From the NCBI RefSeq assembly GCF_042646125.1, contig NZ_JBHRSW010000014.1, positions 294,429-358,428 of the forward strand: a DNA stretch of 64,000 bases, in the 5' to 3' direction. Source of the stretch: Glaciecola flavus (lineage in GTDB: Bacteria > Pseudomonadota > Gammaproteobacteria > Enterobacterales > Alteromonadaceae). Made by a program: the position numbers and the translations under genes. Positions within the stretch are counted from its first letter, which is position 1. Each line of letters begins with the position of its first letter. Shown one piece after another: positions 18,313 through 27,034 of this stretch. The notes under the pieces were generated by a model. That model did no database searches, had not been told where the DNA came from, and worked only from the letters and a program-made list of their open reading frames with translations.

Positions 18313-19242
18313 ATGACTGATGAATCAAGCCTTATAAGGCTTAAGGAACACTTTCTAGCACAACAAAAACTTCCCCCTTCTTACTGGTCAATTGCACAAA
18401 AATGGTTCATACCCATGTTTGAACAACTCGCTTCGCACCAAATTGATACAAACGCCCCAATATTGATCGGAGTAAATGGTGCGCAAGGTTCAGGCAAGTC
18501 CACAGTAACCGAACTAATGGTAGCGTTTTTTAACGATGTCGCTGGCATCCCCACCATCGGCTTTTCTATTGACGACTTTTATTTATCAAAGTCAAAAAGA
18601 GAAGCCTTAGCGACCAGCGTTAACCCCTTGTTAGCAACCAGAGGCGTGCCGGGTACTCATGATACGGACTTGCTTGATAAAGTGCTTGAAGATTTAAAAG
18701 CGGGTAAAGATTGCACCATCCCACGTTTTGATAAATCAATAGACGACTTGTTCCCAACTGCAAATTGGATAAAGGTAGTAGACAAAGAGTATAAAATTAT
18801 AATCTTAGAAGGTTGGTGTGTTGGCAGTCGTGCAGTTGATGATAAAACGTTAAATGACAACCCCAATAATTTGGAACAAACAAAAGATACTGACCTTTCT
18901 TGGCGAAAATATGTGAATGCCCAGCTTAGCCAGCACTATGCGCCCATATTTGCAAGATTAGACAAGTTAATTATGCTTAAAGCCCCTTCATTTAGTTGTG
19001 TTTACAAATGGCGGCTAGAGCAGGAACATAAAATGCGTAGCAGCATAATCAGTGCAGTTTCTTCTAGTTCTGAGCAACAGGTGCCGCAAACAAAAATTGG
19101 CATGAGTGATGAAGAAATACACAATTTTATACAATACTATCAACGAATAACGGAAGAAAACTTGCGGCAACTCCCGAGTGCTTGCGACTACGTCTTCGAA
19201 CTAGATGAACAACGGAATATTTTTAATTGCGACACGCTATGA
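18313..19242 (+). CDS. Glycerate kinase, P-loop (D-glycerate 3-kinase type)
   Basis: ATP-dependent kinase of 309 residues related to GLYK and phosphoribulokinase/uridine kinase folds. P-loop GVNGAQGSGKST at about 53-64, acid pair FSIDDFY, RGVPGTHD (about 112-119) and ILEGWCVG (about 162) are the plant and yeast D-glycerate 3-kinase marks. First gene of the glucosylglycerate operon: it would phosphorylate the glycerate released by the phosphorylase, returning carbon to glycolysis or to synthesis. Its stop overlaps the next start (ATGA). Confidence 0.88.
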   Translation: MTDESSLIRLKEHFLAQQKLPPSYWSIAQKWFIPMFEQLASHQIDTNAPILIGVNGAQGSGKSTVTELMVAFFNDVAGIPTIGFSIDDFYLSKSKREALATSVNPLLATRGVPGTHDTDLLDKVLEDLKAGKDCTIPRFDKSIDDLFPTANWIKVVDKEYKIIILEGWCVGSRAVDDKTLNDNPNNLEQTKDTDLSWRKYVNAQLSQHYAPIFARLDKLIMLKAPSFSCVYKWRLEQEHKMRSSIISAVSSSSEQQVPQTKIGMSDEEIHNFIQYYQRITEENLRQLPSACDYVFELDEQRNIFNCDTL

Positions 19243-20090
19243 AGACAGACGAACAAAAAGTACTTATTTTTACCGATTTAGACGGCACGCTACTCGATCA
19301 CTACACATATTCCTTTGATGCCGCTCTACCAACTATTGATCGTTTGCAAAAAATGGGTGCAATTATTGTCCCTAATACAAGCAAGACCAAAGCAGAAGTC
19401 ATTGAATTAAATGAGAGAATCGGTTTAGCCGGTGCATTTATTATCGAAAATGGTGCCGCCATCATTATACCAAAGGATTTTTTACCCGAAAAACCCAGAG
19501 GTGCACAATGGGCTTCTGGCTTTTGGGTAGTCTCTTTTGCCCCTAGACGAAGTCATTGGACAGGCTTACTCAGCAAACTTGCTGCTGATTTTAACGGTGA
19601 ATTTGAAGCGTTTTCTGACATGGATATAGAAAGAATATGCGAAGTTACCGGCTTATCCAAAGAAGATGCTAGTTTAGCTTCACAACGCCAGTACGGTGAG
19701 CCGGTGTTATGGAAATCGAGTGCAGACCGGCAAGAAGCATTTATTCAACAAGCAAAAAAATATGGTGCATCCCCATTAATCGGTGGCCGCTTTGTCCATC
19801 TATGCGGCGACACAAACAAAGGAAAAGCCCTGTTGTGGTTGGTCAATGAATACAAAAGACAACACCAACGCATATCCATTTCAAGCATCGCATTGGGAGA
19901 CGGTAAAAATGATATCGCAATGCTGGAAGTAGCAGGCACGGCGGTAAGGATAGCGTCACCTGCACATGAACCTCCCCAACTCACACGTGAAACACGTGTA
20001 ATAACGACAAAAGGGTACGGACCTGTTGGTTGGACAGAAGCATTAGATCAACTCGTGCCCCCTATACACAACACGATAAAGGAAAACTAA
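19239..20090 (+). CDS. Glucosyl-/mannosyl-3-phosphoglycerate phosphatase (HAD-IIB)
   Basis: HAD phosphatase of 283 residues with motif I FTDLDGTLLDH (Asp nucleophile), motif II NTSKTKAEV and motif IV ALGDGKNDIAML. The insert and length fit the MPGP/YedP subfamily. In this context it should dephosphorylate glucosyl-3-phosphoglycerate to glucosylglycerate. Mannosyl specificity is the alternative; YedP-type proteins have been named for both. Start set at 19239, coupled ATGA to the kinase. Confidence 0.85.
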   Translation: MKTDEQKVLIFTDLDGTLLDHYTYSFDAALPTIDRLQKMGAIIVPNTSKTKAEVIELNERIGLAGAFIIENGAAIIIPKDFLPEKPRGAQWASGFWVVSFAPRRSHWTGLLSKLAADFNGEFEAFSDMDIERICEVTGLSKEDASLASQRQYGEPVLWKSSADRQEAFIQQAKKYGASPLIGGRFVHLCGDTNKGKALLWLVNEYKRQHQRISISSIALGDGKNDIAMLEVAGTAVRIASPAHEPPQLTRETRVITTKGYGPVGWTEALDQLVPPIHNTIKEN

Positions 20091-21317
20091 ATGGCTGATT
20101 TTTATCAAAATGGCATCATTACCACCCTTCACAACTTAAATTCCCGTGATGTGAGTGATATAGAAAATGAATTGGTAAAGTTTTCTAAACATCGTCCAAT
20201 GGGACTGATCTTACCGTCTTTATACTCTGAGTTAGAAGGCGACGCGCTACCCGCAATCATTGATCAAATTAAAGACGTACCGTATCTCAACGAAATTGTC
20301 ATTGGCTTGGATCGTGCCACCGAGGATCAATATCGGCATGCGCTTGAATTTTTTGGTCAGCTGCAACAACCCCATCGCGTTTTGTGGAACGAAGGGCCAA
20401 GACTAAAAGCGTTAGACGAAGAACTGCAATCGCTTGGCGTCGCCCCCAAAGAACTCGGTAAGGGACGAAACGTATGGTATTGCATGGGTTATATTTTAGC
20501 GTCTAACAAAGTAGAAAGTGTCGCTTTACATGACTGCGACATAGTCACTTACGACCGTTCTCTTTTAGCGAAATTAATATATCCCGTAGCAAATCCGCAG
20601 TTTAACTATGAATTCTGTAAAGGTTATTATGCGCGTGTCGCCGAAGGGAAAATTAATGGCCGCGTCTCTCGCCTACTTGTTACGCCACTTCTTCGCGCCT
20701 TACAACACGCCGTGGGTCACAATGATTATTTAGACTTTATGGATAGCTTTCGGTACCCCCTAGCTGGTGAATTCTCCTTTAGACGAGATGTTTTAAATGA
20801 TATTCGTATCCCTAGTGACTGGGGTTTAGAAATAGGCGTATTGTCTGAGATGCATCGCAACTACTCTCACAACCGCTTATGTCAGGCAGACATCGCCGAT
20901 GCTTATGATCACAAGCATCAAGACCTGTCTTTGAACAACGATCAAGGCGGTTTGTCTAAAATGTCTATCGACATTACCAAGGCATTATTTCGCAAGCTTG
21001 CCACACAGGGCACGACCTTTAGTACTGAAACGTTCAGAACAATAAAAGCAACATACTTCCGAATAGCCTTGGACTTTATTGAAACGTATCATAATGATGC
21101 CTTAATGAATGGCTTAAAACTGGATATTCATGCCGAAGAAAAGGCGGTCGAAATGTTTGCTTTGAACATAATGAAAGCTGGTAGGAGTTTCTTGGAAAAT
21201 CCGATGGAAACCCCTTTCATACCCAGCTGGAACCGTGTAGTTAGTGCCAAGCCTGACGTATTTAAGGCACTTAAACAAGCGGTAGAAGAAGACACTAAGG
21301 AATTCACAGGAAGCTAA
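20091..21317 (+). CDS. Glucosyl-3-phosphoglycerate synthase-like glycosyltransferase
   Basis: Cytoplasmic GT-A transferase of 408 residues resembling GT81-type GpgS enzymes, which join a nucleotide-activated glucose to 3-phosphoglycerate. Seen: GLILPSLYSELEG near the N-terminus, the metal-binding DCDIVTYDR at about 148-156, and the acceptor region YPLAGEFSFRRDVL (about 223-236). Starts directly after the phosphatase stop and ends five bases before the phosphorylase. Mannosylglycerate synthesis cannot be excluded from sequence alone, but the adjoining GH13_18 phosphorylase favours glucose. Confidence 0.82.
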   Translation: MADFYQNGIITTLHNLNSRDVSDIENELVKFSKHRPMGLILPSLYSELEGDALPAIIDQIKDVPYLNEIVIGLDRATEDQYRHALEFFGQLQQPHRVLWNEGPRLKALDEELQSLGVAPKELGKGRNVWYCMGYILASNKVESVALHDCDIVTYDRSLLAKLIYPVANPQFNYEFCKGYYARVAEGKINGRVSRLLVTPLLRALQHAVGHNDYLDFMDSFRYPLAGEFSFRRDVLNDIRIPSDWGLEIGVLSEMHRNYSHNRLCQADIADAYDHKHQDLSLNNDQGGLSKMSIDITKALFRKLATQGTTFSTETFRTIKATYFRIALDFIETYHNDALMNGLKLDIHAEEKAVEMFALNIMKAGRSFLENPMETPFIPSWNRVVSAKPDVFKALKQAVEEDTKEFTGS

Positions 21318-21322
21318 ACCAC

Positions 21323-23107
21323 ATGCAAACTGTATTTGAACAACTACGTGAAAAAGTGATCCTGCACCTGCAGACGATTTACGCTGATATCGATCTTACC
21401 AAGGATTACGGTACACTTGCCGACGAGATACTCGCGACAATGCGCCTAAACTCCTCTAACGTTGGGCATATCACACCTCACACCAACCTATGGACGGAAG
21501 AGGATATCGTGCTTATCACCTACGGTGACAGCGTTATCGAAACTACCGATGATGTCGTTGATTCAAGCAATAATCCGCCTCTGGCGACATTAAAAGTATT
21601 TTTAGATAAATACTGTGCTAAAGCGATCAATCACGTACATATTTTACCCTTTTTTCCTTACAGCTCAGACGACGGTTTTTCGGTCATCGACTATTCAACG
21701 GTCAATCAAGGATTGGGAAGTTGGGAGCATGTGCAGCAAATCACTGAGAACTTTGGATTGATGGCCGACTTAGTGATTAATCATTGTTCGTCCAGAAGTG
21801 CTTGGTTTCAACAATTTATTAATGATCAAGCGCCGGGGAATAAATATTTTTACACCGCATCGCCGGACGATGATACCAGTATGGTTGTTAGGCCAAGAAC
21901 CTCGCCATTGCTCAGAGAGACAGAAACAGCAGACGGCACAAAACACGTATGGTGTACCTTCAGCCATGACCAAGTGGATTTCGACTTTAGAAACCCAGAC
22001 GTGCTTATTGCCTTTGCAGAAATCATTCGACTTTATCTGGATAAAGGCACGCGCATTTTCCGTCTTGATGCTATTGCCTTTTTATGGAAAAAGAAAAACT
22101 CACCGTGTATTAATCTGGAAGAAACACACGAGGCAGTCAGGCTCTTTCGCACACTAATTGAAAATGTTGATCCAAATGCCATTATCATTACCGAAACGAA
22201 TATCCCAAACCGTCAGAACCTGACTTATTTTGGTAATGCGAATGAAGCCCATGGGATTTATAACTTTTCGTTGCCTCCCCTACTCGTCAATACGCTATTA
22301 ACTGGTGACTGTACTTATCTGAAATCTTGGATGATGAGTATGCCGCCAGCACAAAATGGTACTTTTTACTTTAATTTCATTGCTTCTCATGACGGCATCG
22401 GTTTACGACCAGCTGAAGGCTTACTTGCTGATGAGGAAATCGATAGTTTAGTCAACTGCGTTCAATCTTTTGGCGGTAAGGTTTCATGGCGTAGCACAGA
22501 GGATGGCAAACAAAAACCTTACGAAATGAACATAGCCTTGATTGACGCTCTGCAAGGCACAATCGAAGGTCCTGATCAATGGCAAATAGAGCGTTTCATT
22601 TGTGCACATGCGATTATGTTTGGTTTAGAAGGCGTACCAGGGCTATATATCCATAGCCTGCTAGGTACTACCAACGACTATGACAAAGTTGTCAATACAG
22701 GACAAAATCGTTCAATTAACCGACATCGCTGGTCATATGACAAGTTAGTCGAAGAGCTAGATGACGTTCACTCACTGCATCATCAAGTCCTCACTAAACT
22801 CACGCAGCTATTGCACATTAGACGAGCACAGCCAGCATTTCACCCTAATGCTACGCAGTTTACCTTGCAACTTGGCCGCAAACTCTTTGGGTATTGGAGA
22901 CAGAGTTTAAACAGGCAACAGAGTATTTTCTGTGTATCAAACATCTGTAACGAAGTGATAGAAGTCAACTTGTCTGATATTAACTTAATTGGCACCGACG
23001 AATGGATAGACTTAATCAGTCAACAACATATTGTGATGGAACAAGGCACTATACACTTGGAACCATACCAAACAGTTTGGATTTCAAATATGTTTGATCG
23101 CGACTAG
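21323..23107 (+). CDS. GH13_18 phosphorylase, probable glucosylglycerate phosphorylase
   Basis: Alpha-glucoside phosphorylase of 594 residues in the sucrose phosphorylase subfamily. The catalytic set is intact: nucleophile Asp249 in RLDAIAF, acid/base Glu291 in ITETN, and stabiliser Asp357 in SHDGIGL. Characterised GH13_18 members include sucrose, sucrose-6-phosphate and glucosylglycerate phosphorylases; the glycerate kinase and GpgS/GpgP neighbours point to glucosylglycerate + Pi giving Glc-1-P and glycerate. Last gene of the operon; a hairpin follows at 23118. Confidence 0.88.
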   Translation: MQTVFEQLREKVILHLQTIYADIDLTKDYGTLADEILATMRLNSSNVGHITPHTNLWTEEDIVLITYGDSVIETTDDVVDSSNNPPLATLKVFLDKYCAKAINHVHILPFFPYSSDDGFSVIDYSTVNQGLGSWEHVQQITENFGLMADLVINHCSSRSAWFQQFINDQAPGNKYFYTASPDDDTSMVVRPRTSPLLRETETADGTKHVWCTFSHDQVDFDFRNPDVLIAFAEIIRLYLDKGTRIFRLDAIAFLWKKKNSPCINLEETHEAVRLFRTLIENVDPNAIIITETNIPNRQNLTYFGNANEAHGIYNFSLPPLLVNTLLTGDCTYLKSWMMSMPPAQNGTFYFNFIASHDGIGLRPAEGLLADEEIDSLVNCVQSFGGKVSWRSTEDGKQKPYEMNIALIDALQGTIEGPDQWQIERFICAHAIMFGLEGVPGLYIHSLLGTTNDYDKVVNTGQNRSINRHRWSYDKLVEELDDVHSLHHQVLTKLTQLLHIRRAQPAFHPNATQFTLQLGRKLFGYWRQSLNRQQSIFCVSNICNEVIEVNLSDINLIGTDEWIDLISQQHIVMEQGTIHLEPYQTVWISNMFDRD

Positions 23108-23117
23108 GACATTGGAT

Positions 23118-23143
23118 AGCGAGCTTATTAATATAAGCTCGCT
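23118..23143. terminator. Hairpin between convergent genes
   Basis: Perfect 10-base inverted repeat AGCGAGCTTA / TAAGCTCGCT with a 6-base loop, between the phosphorylase operon and the convergent DUF2189 gene. There is no T-run on either side, so it may be a Rho-assisted or RNA-stabilising hairpin and not a classical intrinsic terminator. Confidence 0.5.
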
Positions 23144-23153
23144 GAAAGCACTT

Positions 23154-23948
23154 CTACTCGTAAGTTCTTTCTCGTTTGATATCAATCGTATCGATGTAGC
23201 CATGCCAGGTCGCGTAACCAATAATTGGCATTAATACTAAAAAGGCTACAAAAAATGTCATAAAGCCAATTAAGACACTCAGTGCAATCACACACGCCCA
23301 AACAAACATTGGTAGCTTATTCCGCCATACTGCATTCATGCTTGTCAACACAGCCGTTGCAAGATCAACGCGTCTTTCAAGTAAAATAGGCTGGGTGAAT
23401 GCGCTCAGGAAAAATACAAGGGTAGTAAAAAATATGCCTACAACTGTACCGATAGCCAAAAAAGGCCACAAATTGCTGAGGTTAGGATCTAAATAACTTG
23501 GATACAGAGCGTGAATAATTGATGCCACGCGTAACCAAAAGATCATCAGTATCATCAGCATAATTCCAAAACCCCACTCGTTAACGGCATTCCGAGACAT
23601 GGCTTTTAGTGAATGTCGCAATGAAGGTTTGTGATTTTTCTCAAACTGCCAAGACACATCATAAAGCCCCGCTGCGAGATACGGGCCAATCAGCATAAAG
23701 CAAACCATGGCTGGAAAAATAACCAAATACCAAGACGTGGTTGCCACAAGATAAAAAATAAAAAGAGGAAGTAAGGTAAAAATTAAACCATAAACCAAGC
23801 TAATAGTCTTAGCTTTCATAAAATCGTTAATTGCTAAAGAAATCCATTTGAAAGAATCAAAAACATCCAGTTCTCTGCACGGTATGACGCGGGCTATACC
23901 ACTTTGCGTGATAGCGTTGTCGCTCATTTCTTCGAACTTCTGAGACAT
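23154..23948 (-). CDS. DUF2189 multi-pass membrane protein
   Basis: Inner-membrane protein of 264 residues with six hydrophobic segments after a short cytoplasmic N-terminus (ARVIPCRELDVFDSFKWISLAINDF). This WISLAINDF...YGLIFTL start and the GPYLAAGLYD motif (about 95-104) are DUF2189 signatures; function unknown. Start placed at 23948 because GCGAGGAG lies seven bases upstream; the longer frame to 23990 lacks one. Monocistronic. Confidence 0.8.
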   Translation of the reverse strand: MSQKFEEMSDNAITQSGIARVIPCRELDVFDSFKWISLAINDFMKAKTISLVYGLIFTLLPLFIFYLVATTSWYLVIFPAMVCFMLIGPYLAAGLYDVSWQFEKNHKPSLRHSLKAMSRNAVNEWGFGIMLMILMIFWLRVASIIHALYPSYLDPNLSNLWPFLAIGTVVGIFFTTLVFFLSAFTQPILLERRVDLATAVLTSMNAVWRNKLPMFVWACVIALSVLIGFMTFFVAFLVLMPIIGYATWHGYIDTIDIKRERTYE

Positions 23949-24098
23949 AAAAATCTCCTCGCTTTTTAATTGTTGTACACCAAAGGTCAACAGACCCTAG
24001 AAAGTCATTTCACTTTTTGTCTTACGTAATAAATACTATGCAAAATATACAATTAGGTCAAAAAACACTCGAAAAATTTGTAACATGCAGCTCAGACC

Positions 24099-24596
24099 CT
24101 AATCATTACCTTGGATCAAACCCACTTTCAAATTATCTGCTTGGTAAATAACCTTTCCATTATGGATAACCTTTCCATCGGCAATCCCCATTGCCAAAGG
24201 TTTTGTTATGACACGCTTAACATGAAGCAAATAATCTATGGAACCGGCATCGGGAAAGACTTGTCCACTGAACTTTACTTGACCAGCACCTAAAGCACGC
24301 CCCTTACCAGATAAACCCGACCACCCGAGAAACACACCTAACAACTGCCACAATGCATCAAGCCCTAAACATCCAGGCATCACTGGATCATTCTTAAAAT
24401 GACAGGAGAAAAACCATTGGTCTGGATGGATTTCTAAACTAGCTTTTAGCTGCCCTCGGCCATAGTCCCCACCTGTTTTTGAAAGATGAGAGATTTCATC
24501 AATCATTAACATATTTGAATTGGGGAGCTGAGCATTGCCCTCTCCAAAAAAACCGCCTTCGCCCATCTCTAAAACTTGCGCCTTAGAATATTGCAT
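24099..24596 (-). CDS. fabA: 3-hydroxydecanoyl-ACP dehydratase/isomerase FabA
   Basis: Dehydrates 3-hydroxyacyl-ACP and isomerises trans-2 to cis-3-decenoyl-ACP, the branch point to unsaturated fatty acids. Catalytic His66 in SCHFKNDPVMPG and Asp80 in LGLDALWQ are in the expected places. Length 165 from the ATG at 24596, which follows GGTGGAGGT; E. coli FabA has 172. The N-terminal part is slightly short and MGEGGFFG differs from the usual ...LFG...; fabB is not adjacent, so this may be a second FabA-like copy in the genome. Confidence 0.9.
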   Translation of the reverse strand: MQYSKAQVLEMGEGGFFGEGNAQLPNSNMLMIDEISHLSKTGGDYGRGQLKASLEIHPDQWFFSCHFKNDPVMPGCLGLDALWQLLGVFLGWSGLSGKGRALGAGQVKFSGQVFPDAGSIDYLLHVKRVITKPLAMGIADGKVIHNGKVIYQADNLKVGLIQGND

Positions 24597-24648
24597 GTCA
24601 ACCTCCACCTATCATATTCATGAATTTATCAGAGAAGATTTTACTTAC

Positions 24649-25461
24649 TTACATTGGATATCTATTGTAAAAATCGGACATAAAGCGACCAAAAAAAGGC
24701 ACAAGGCTACCTTTCAACCTAAGCCTGAAATCTTTTAATAAGTGAGATTGATCAAAATACCCTGTTTTTAGTGCTACTTGCAATGAACTCTCTGGTCGTT
24801 CAGATAGGTATCTAGATGCATGCTGGAAGCGAATGATTTGTGAAAATGATTTAGTACTAAATCCTGTATATTGCTGAAAAAGCCGATTTAAGTGCCTACT
24901 ACTTACCCCAACATCAGTGGCCAAGTCATGCGTAATATTGATATTTCCCCGAGATTTATAGATAACAGAAAGAGCCTGATCAAATACATTAGTGGACTGC
25001 AACTCTAACTGTCGCATTAACCACTGATCACAAACCTTAACGCGAGAATTAAAATTTGAATATTGATAGATAACTTCATGAAGCTGTGCAATAAATGGCG
25101 AAGGGAGAAAGCTTCCCTCCACTATACAATTTCCAATTTCGTTTATATTTACCTTAAATAAATGTCGTAAGGCACCAGGATAGAAACGAACACCAAAGTA
25201 TTCGCCAGCAGCAGGCAACTCAAGGTTTAGCGCTTGAGTCACCCCACCCGATATCAAAGTTCCATGCCGACTGACAAAAAGCGCCTGCGTTCCATCGGGA
25301 ATTACAGGGTAATAGGAAGGCCCTAGGGTACTGACCTGTAGATACGAGTGGACAATCCTCCTCAGTTCCCCACTCGCTGGATATTGCCTCATTTTAAACG
25401 AGAAGCGCTGAAGACCTGAATCGGTTAGTAGAGGTTGAAAGGGCTCGTATAAATCGGTCAT
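24649..25461 (-). CDS. AraC-family transcriptional regulator
   Basis: Regulator of 270 residues. The C-terminal two helix-turn-helix region is at about 165-262: HDLATDVGVSSRHLNRLFQQ for the first and SLQVALKTGYFDQSHLLKDF for the second. The N-terminal 120 residues look like the DUF6597 ligand-sensing domain (GTQALFVSRHG, FGVRFYPGAL). The effector is unknown. It lies 52 bases upstream of fabA on the same strand, so it may be co-transcribed with it. Confidence 0.85.
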   Translation of the reverse strand: MTDLYEPFQPLLTDSGLQRFSFKMRQYPASGELRRIVHSYLQVSTLGPSYYPVIPDGTQALFVSRHGTLISGGVTQALNLELPAAGEYFGVRFYPGALRHLFKVNINEIGNCIVEGSFLPSPFIAQLHEVIYQYSNFNSRVKVCDQWLMRQLELQSTNVFDQALSVIYKSRGNINITHDLATDVGVSSRHLNRLFQQYTGFSTKSFSQIIRFQHASRYLSERPESSLQVALKTGYFDQSHLLKDFRLRLKGSLVPFFGRFMSDFYNRYPM

Positions 25462-25690
25462 TTTATTTCATGGCCTGTTTTAGCTGAGTAACTAAAGAAA
25501 GCTTAAAAACTCTTATTAAACGCATACCCTAGAATATGAGCGTTTATAAAAATTTTTACGAGCTAACTTGCAGTCTGTTTTGTCAGTCGGAGTATACGTA
25601 GCTGTTTACGATGTGTAGCTTCATATTGCGGTTGATATCAATAGAGCTGTAGTATAAGGTATCGATGTAAAATTAAACAGTGTACTCGTC

Positions 25691-26026
25691 TTACCCATTA
25701 TCAAAGGTGTATTGCAACACTACGTCCTCATCGAACAAGCTGCAAAGTTTTGAAGTAACGTTTTTTGCATTGAAAGTAGAAGATGAAAAAGATTGTCCCA
25801 AGCAAAAAATAAAATCAAACTTATCTTCTGTTTCGCACTCATAAATGTCTCGATGTAAAAACGTATGTTGAGGATGATTACTACAAGCTAACTAGAACAT
25901 CTCTTGCGAAACGTCGAGTCCTGACCTAGCACTTAATTTGACTACCATCGTGAGTCGACCGTGAGTGTCGGTGATGCCACCACCGAGCTATTTTGCCAAA
26001 TTTTTTCTCGTTTCGGACGGCCTCAT
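25691..26026 (-). pseudogene. Decayed SAM methyltransferase fragment with two in-frame TAG codons
   Basis: Reading from the ATG at 26026, one frame runs 111 codons to TAA at 25691, broken only by TAG at codons 13 and 45. The translation has a methyltransferase layout: LGGGITDTHGRLT (motif I region), SGLDVSQEMF (acidic loop), HTFLHRDIYE and EDKFDFIFCLGQ (motif IV-like). The ATG overlaps the stop of the upstream 94-residue gene (ATGA) with AAAGGA before it. No frameshift is seen. The product is about half the usual length, so the gene appears truncated as well as nonsense-mutated. Confidence 0.6.
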
Positions 26027-26307
26027 TTCAATTCCTTTCGTAAGGTTTTTGAGTTTACTTCATCCTTTTCCTTACGCAACCGCTCTTTTCGAAGTTTTAT
26101 CACCACAAATATGTTGTAAATTGTTAATACAAAGCAAACGACTGCAACTGTTGTGCAAGCTACAAATAATTGAATAATTTCTTTATAGCTGGCAATTGCA
26201 AAACCAGTACATATTATGCCTGCAAAAAACTCTAATATCGCCATCTCATAGAAGTTTTTGATGTCTGTTTTGACGGGTTGAGCGAAATGTTTAAACTTGT
26301 AAGACAA
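26023..26307 (-). CDS. Small two-helix membrane protein
   Basis: Hypothetical protein of 94 residues. Two hydrophobic helices at about 25-45 (FFAGIICTGFAIAS) and 48-70 (LFVACTTVAVVCFVLTIYNIFVV) are followed by a strongly basic/acidic tail (LRKERLRKEKDEVNSK). No family recognised. It follows the 108-residue membrane gene by 18 bases and couples to the methyltransferase relic through ATGA, so it is part of a small operon. Confidence 0.5.
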   Translation of the reverse strand: MSYKFKHFAQPVKTDIKNFYEMAILEFFAGIICTGFAIASYKEIIQLFVACTTVAVVCFVLTIYNIFVVIKLRKERLRKEKDEVNSKTLRKELK

Positions 26308-26325
26308 GAATCACCTTCGAATACT

Positions 26326-26652
26326 CTATGCTCCAGAAAATATGACAAAAAATACCGCCTGAGTAATAACATTGATTGCAAAGACAGCACCTGAAAAGCC
26401 AACAATTTTCGACCACTTGAATTCGGTCATACTTTCCAACATGAGTAAGGGTACCAAGAAATATGACAATTCAAAAACATATGCAATCCAGATTGGAAAT
26501 TCTAAGGTTGATACTCCAATGGTAACGACAAACACAATAACTGCCGGAACGAGCACAAATGTGACGGATACAAAACCATCAACATACCCCTCTTTGTCTA
26601 AAAATTTAAACAAACACCAAACGAAAAATGCTGCTACTGCGATTTGGATCAT
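26326..26652 (-). CDS. Small four-helix membrane protein
   Basis: Hypothetical protein of 108 residues, almost wholly hydrophobic with about four helices separated by short polar turns (FKFLDKEGYVDG, SMTEFKWSK). No family recognised. AGGAAG lies six bases before the ATG (AAGGAAAAGGAAGTTAG). First gene of a three-gene unit with the 94-residue protein and the methyltransferase relic. Confidence 0.5.
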   Translation of the reverse strand: MIQIAVAAFFVWCLFKFLDKEGYVDGFVSVTFVLVPAVIVFVVTIGVSTLEFPIWIAYVFELSYFLVPLLMLESMTEFKWSKIVGFSGAVFAINVITQAVFFVIFSGA

Positions 26653-27034
26653 CTAACTTCCTTTTCCTTAATTAAAAATTGATTGAACACGATTTAAGTG
26701 TCGATAAATTAACGCACACAAAATATAGAATTAGTTGCACCCAAACTTGCCGCCATTTCTTTTTCGCTCAGAAAGTTCTCTGTTGTGCTACATAGGCTTC
26801 AATATTTTCTTCACCTGACTTTGTCGTGCTTCTTCGATTTGCGACTGCTCCGTTACATTGTATTTTTTTAGCTGTGTTTGATACCCTGAGTATAAGATAA
26901 ATTTACCCTATACACTACCCATGCGCGCGGCGGTCTCTGGGGAAAGATTTGAGTTTTTAGTTTTAAACCATCTTCCAGACTGAAAACGCCAGCTAGGGCT
27001 AATTAACGATCCGCTGTTGTAATGGCTTCAACTA
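26653..27034. other. Intergenic region, no supported gene
   Basis: 382 bases. Short open stretches on the minus strand near 26700-26880 carry mixed-frame, protein-like runs (for example KSGEENIEAYVAQQRTF, then a stop) that I could not assign. The left edge holds the promoter of the small membrane operon. No hairpin with a T-run was seen. Confidence 0.5.

Noticed and set aside
25691..26026. Amber readthrough or pyrrolysine-type decoding of the methyltransferase
   Set aside because: No pyl genes or suppressor tRNA in the window, the host lineage does not use them, and the protein is also C-terminally short. Decay is simpler.
25965..26177. Plus-strand open frame with hydrophobic residues
   Set aside because: It lies opposite the small membrane gene and the methyltransferase relic, both of which have coupled starts and recognisable content; hydrophobicity comes from antisense composition.
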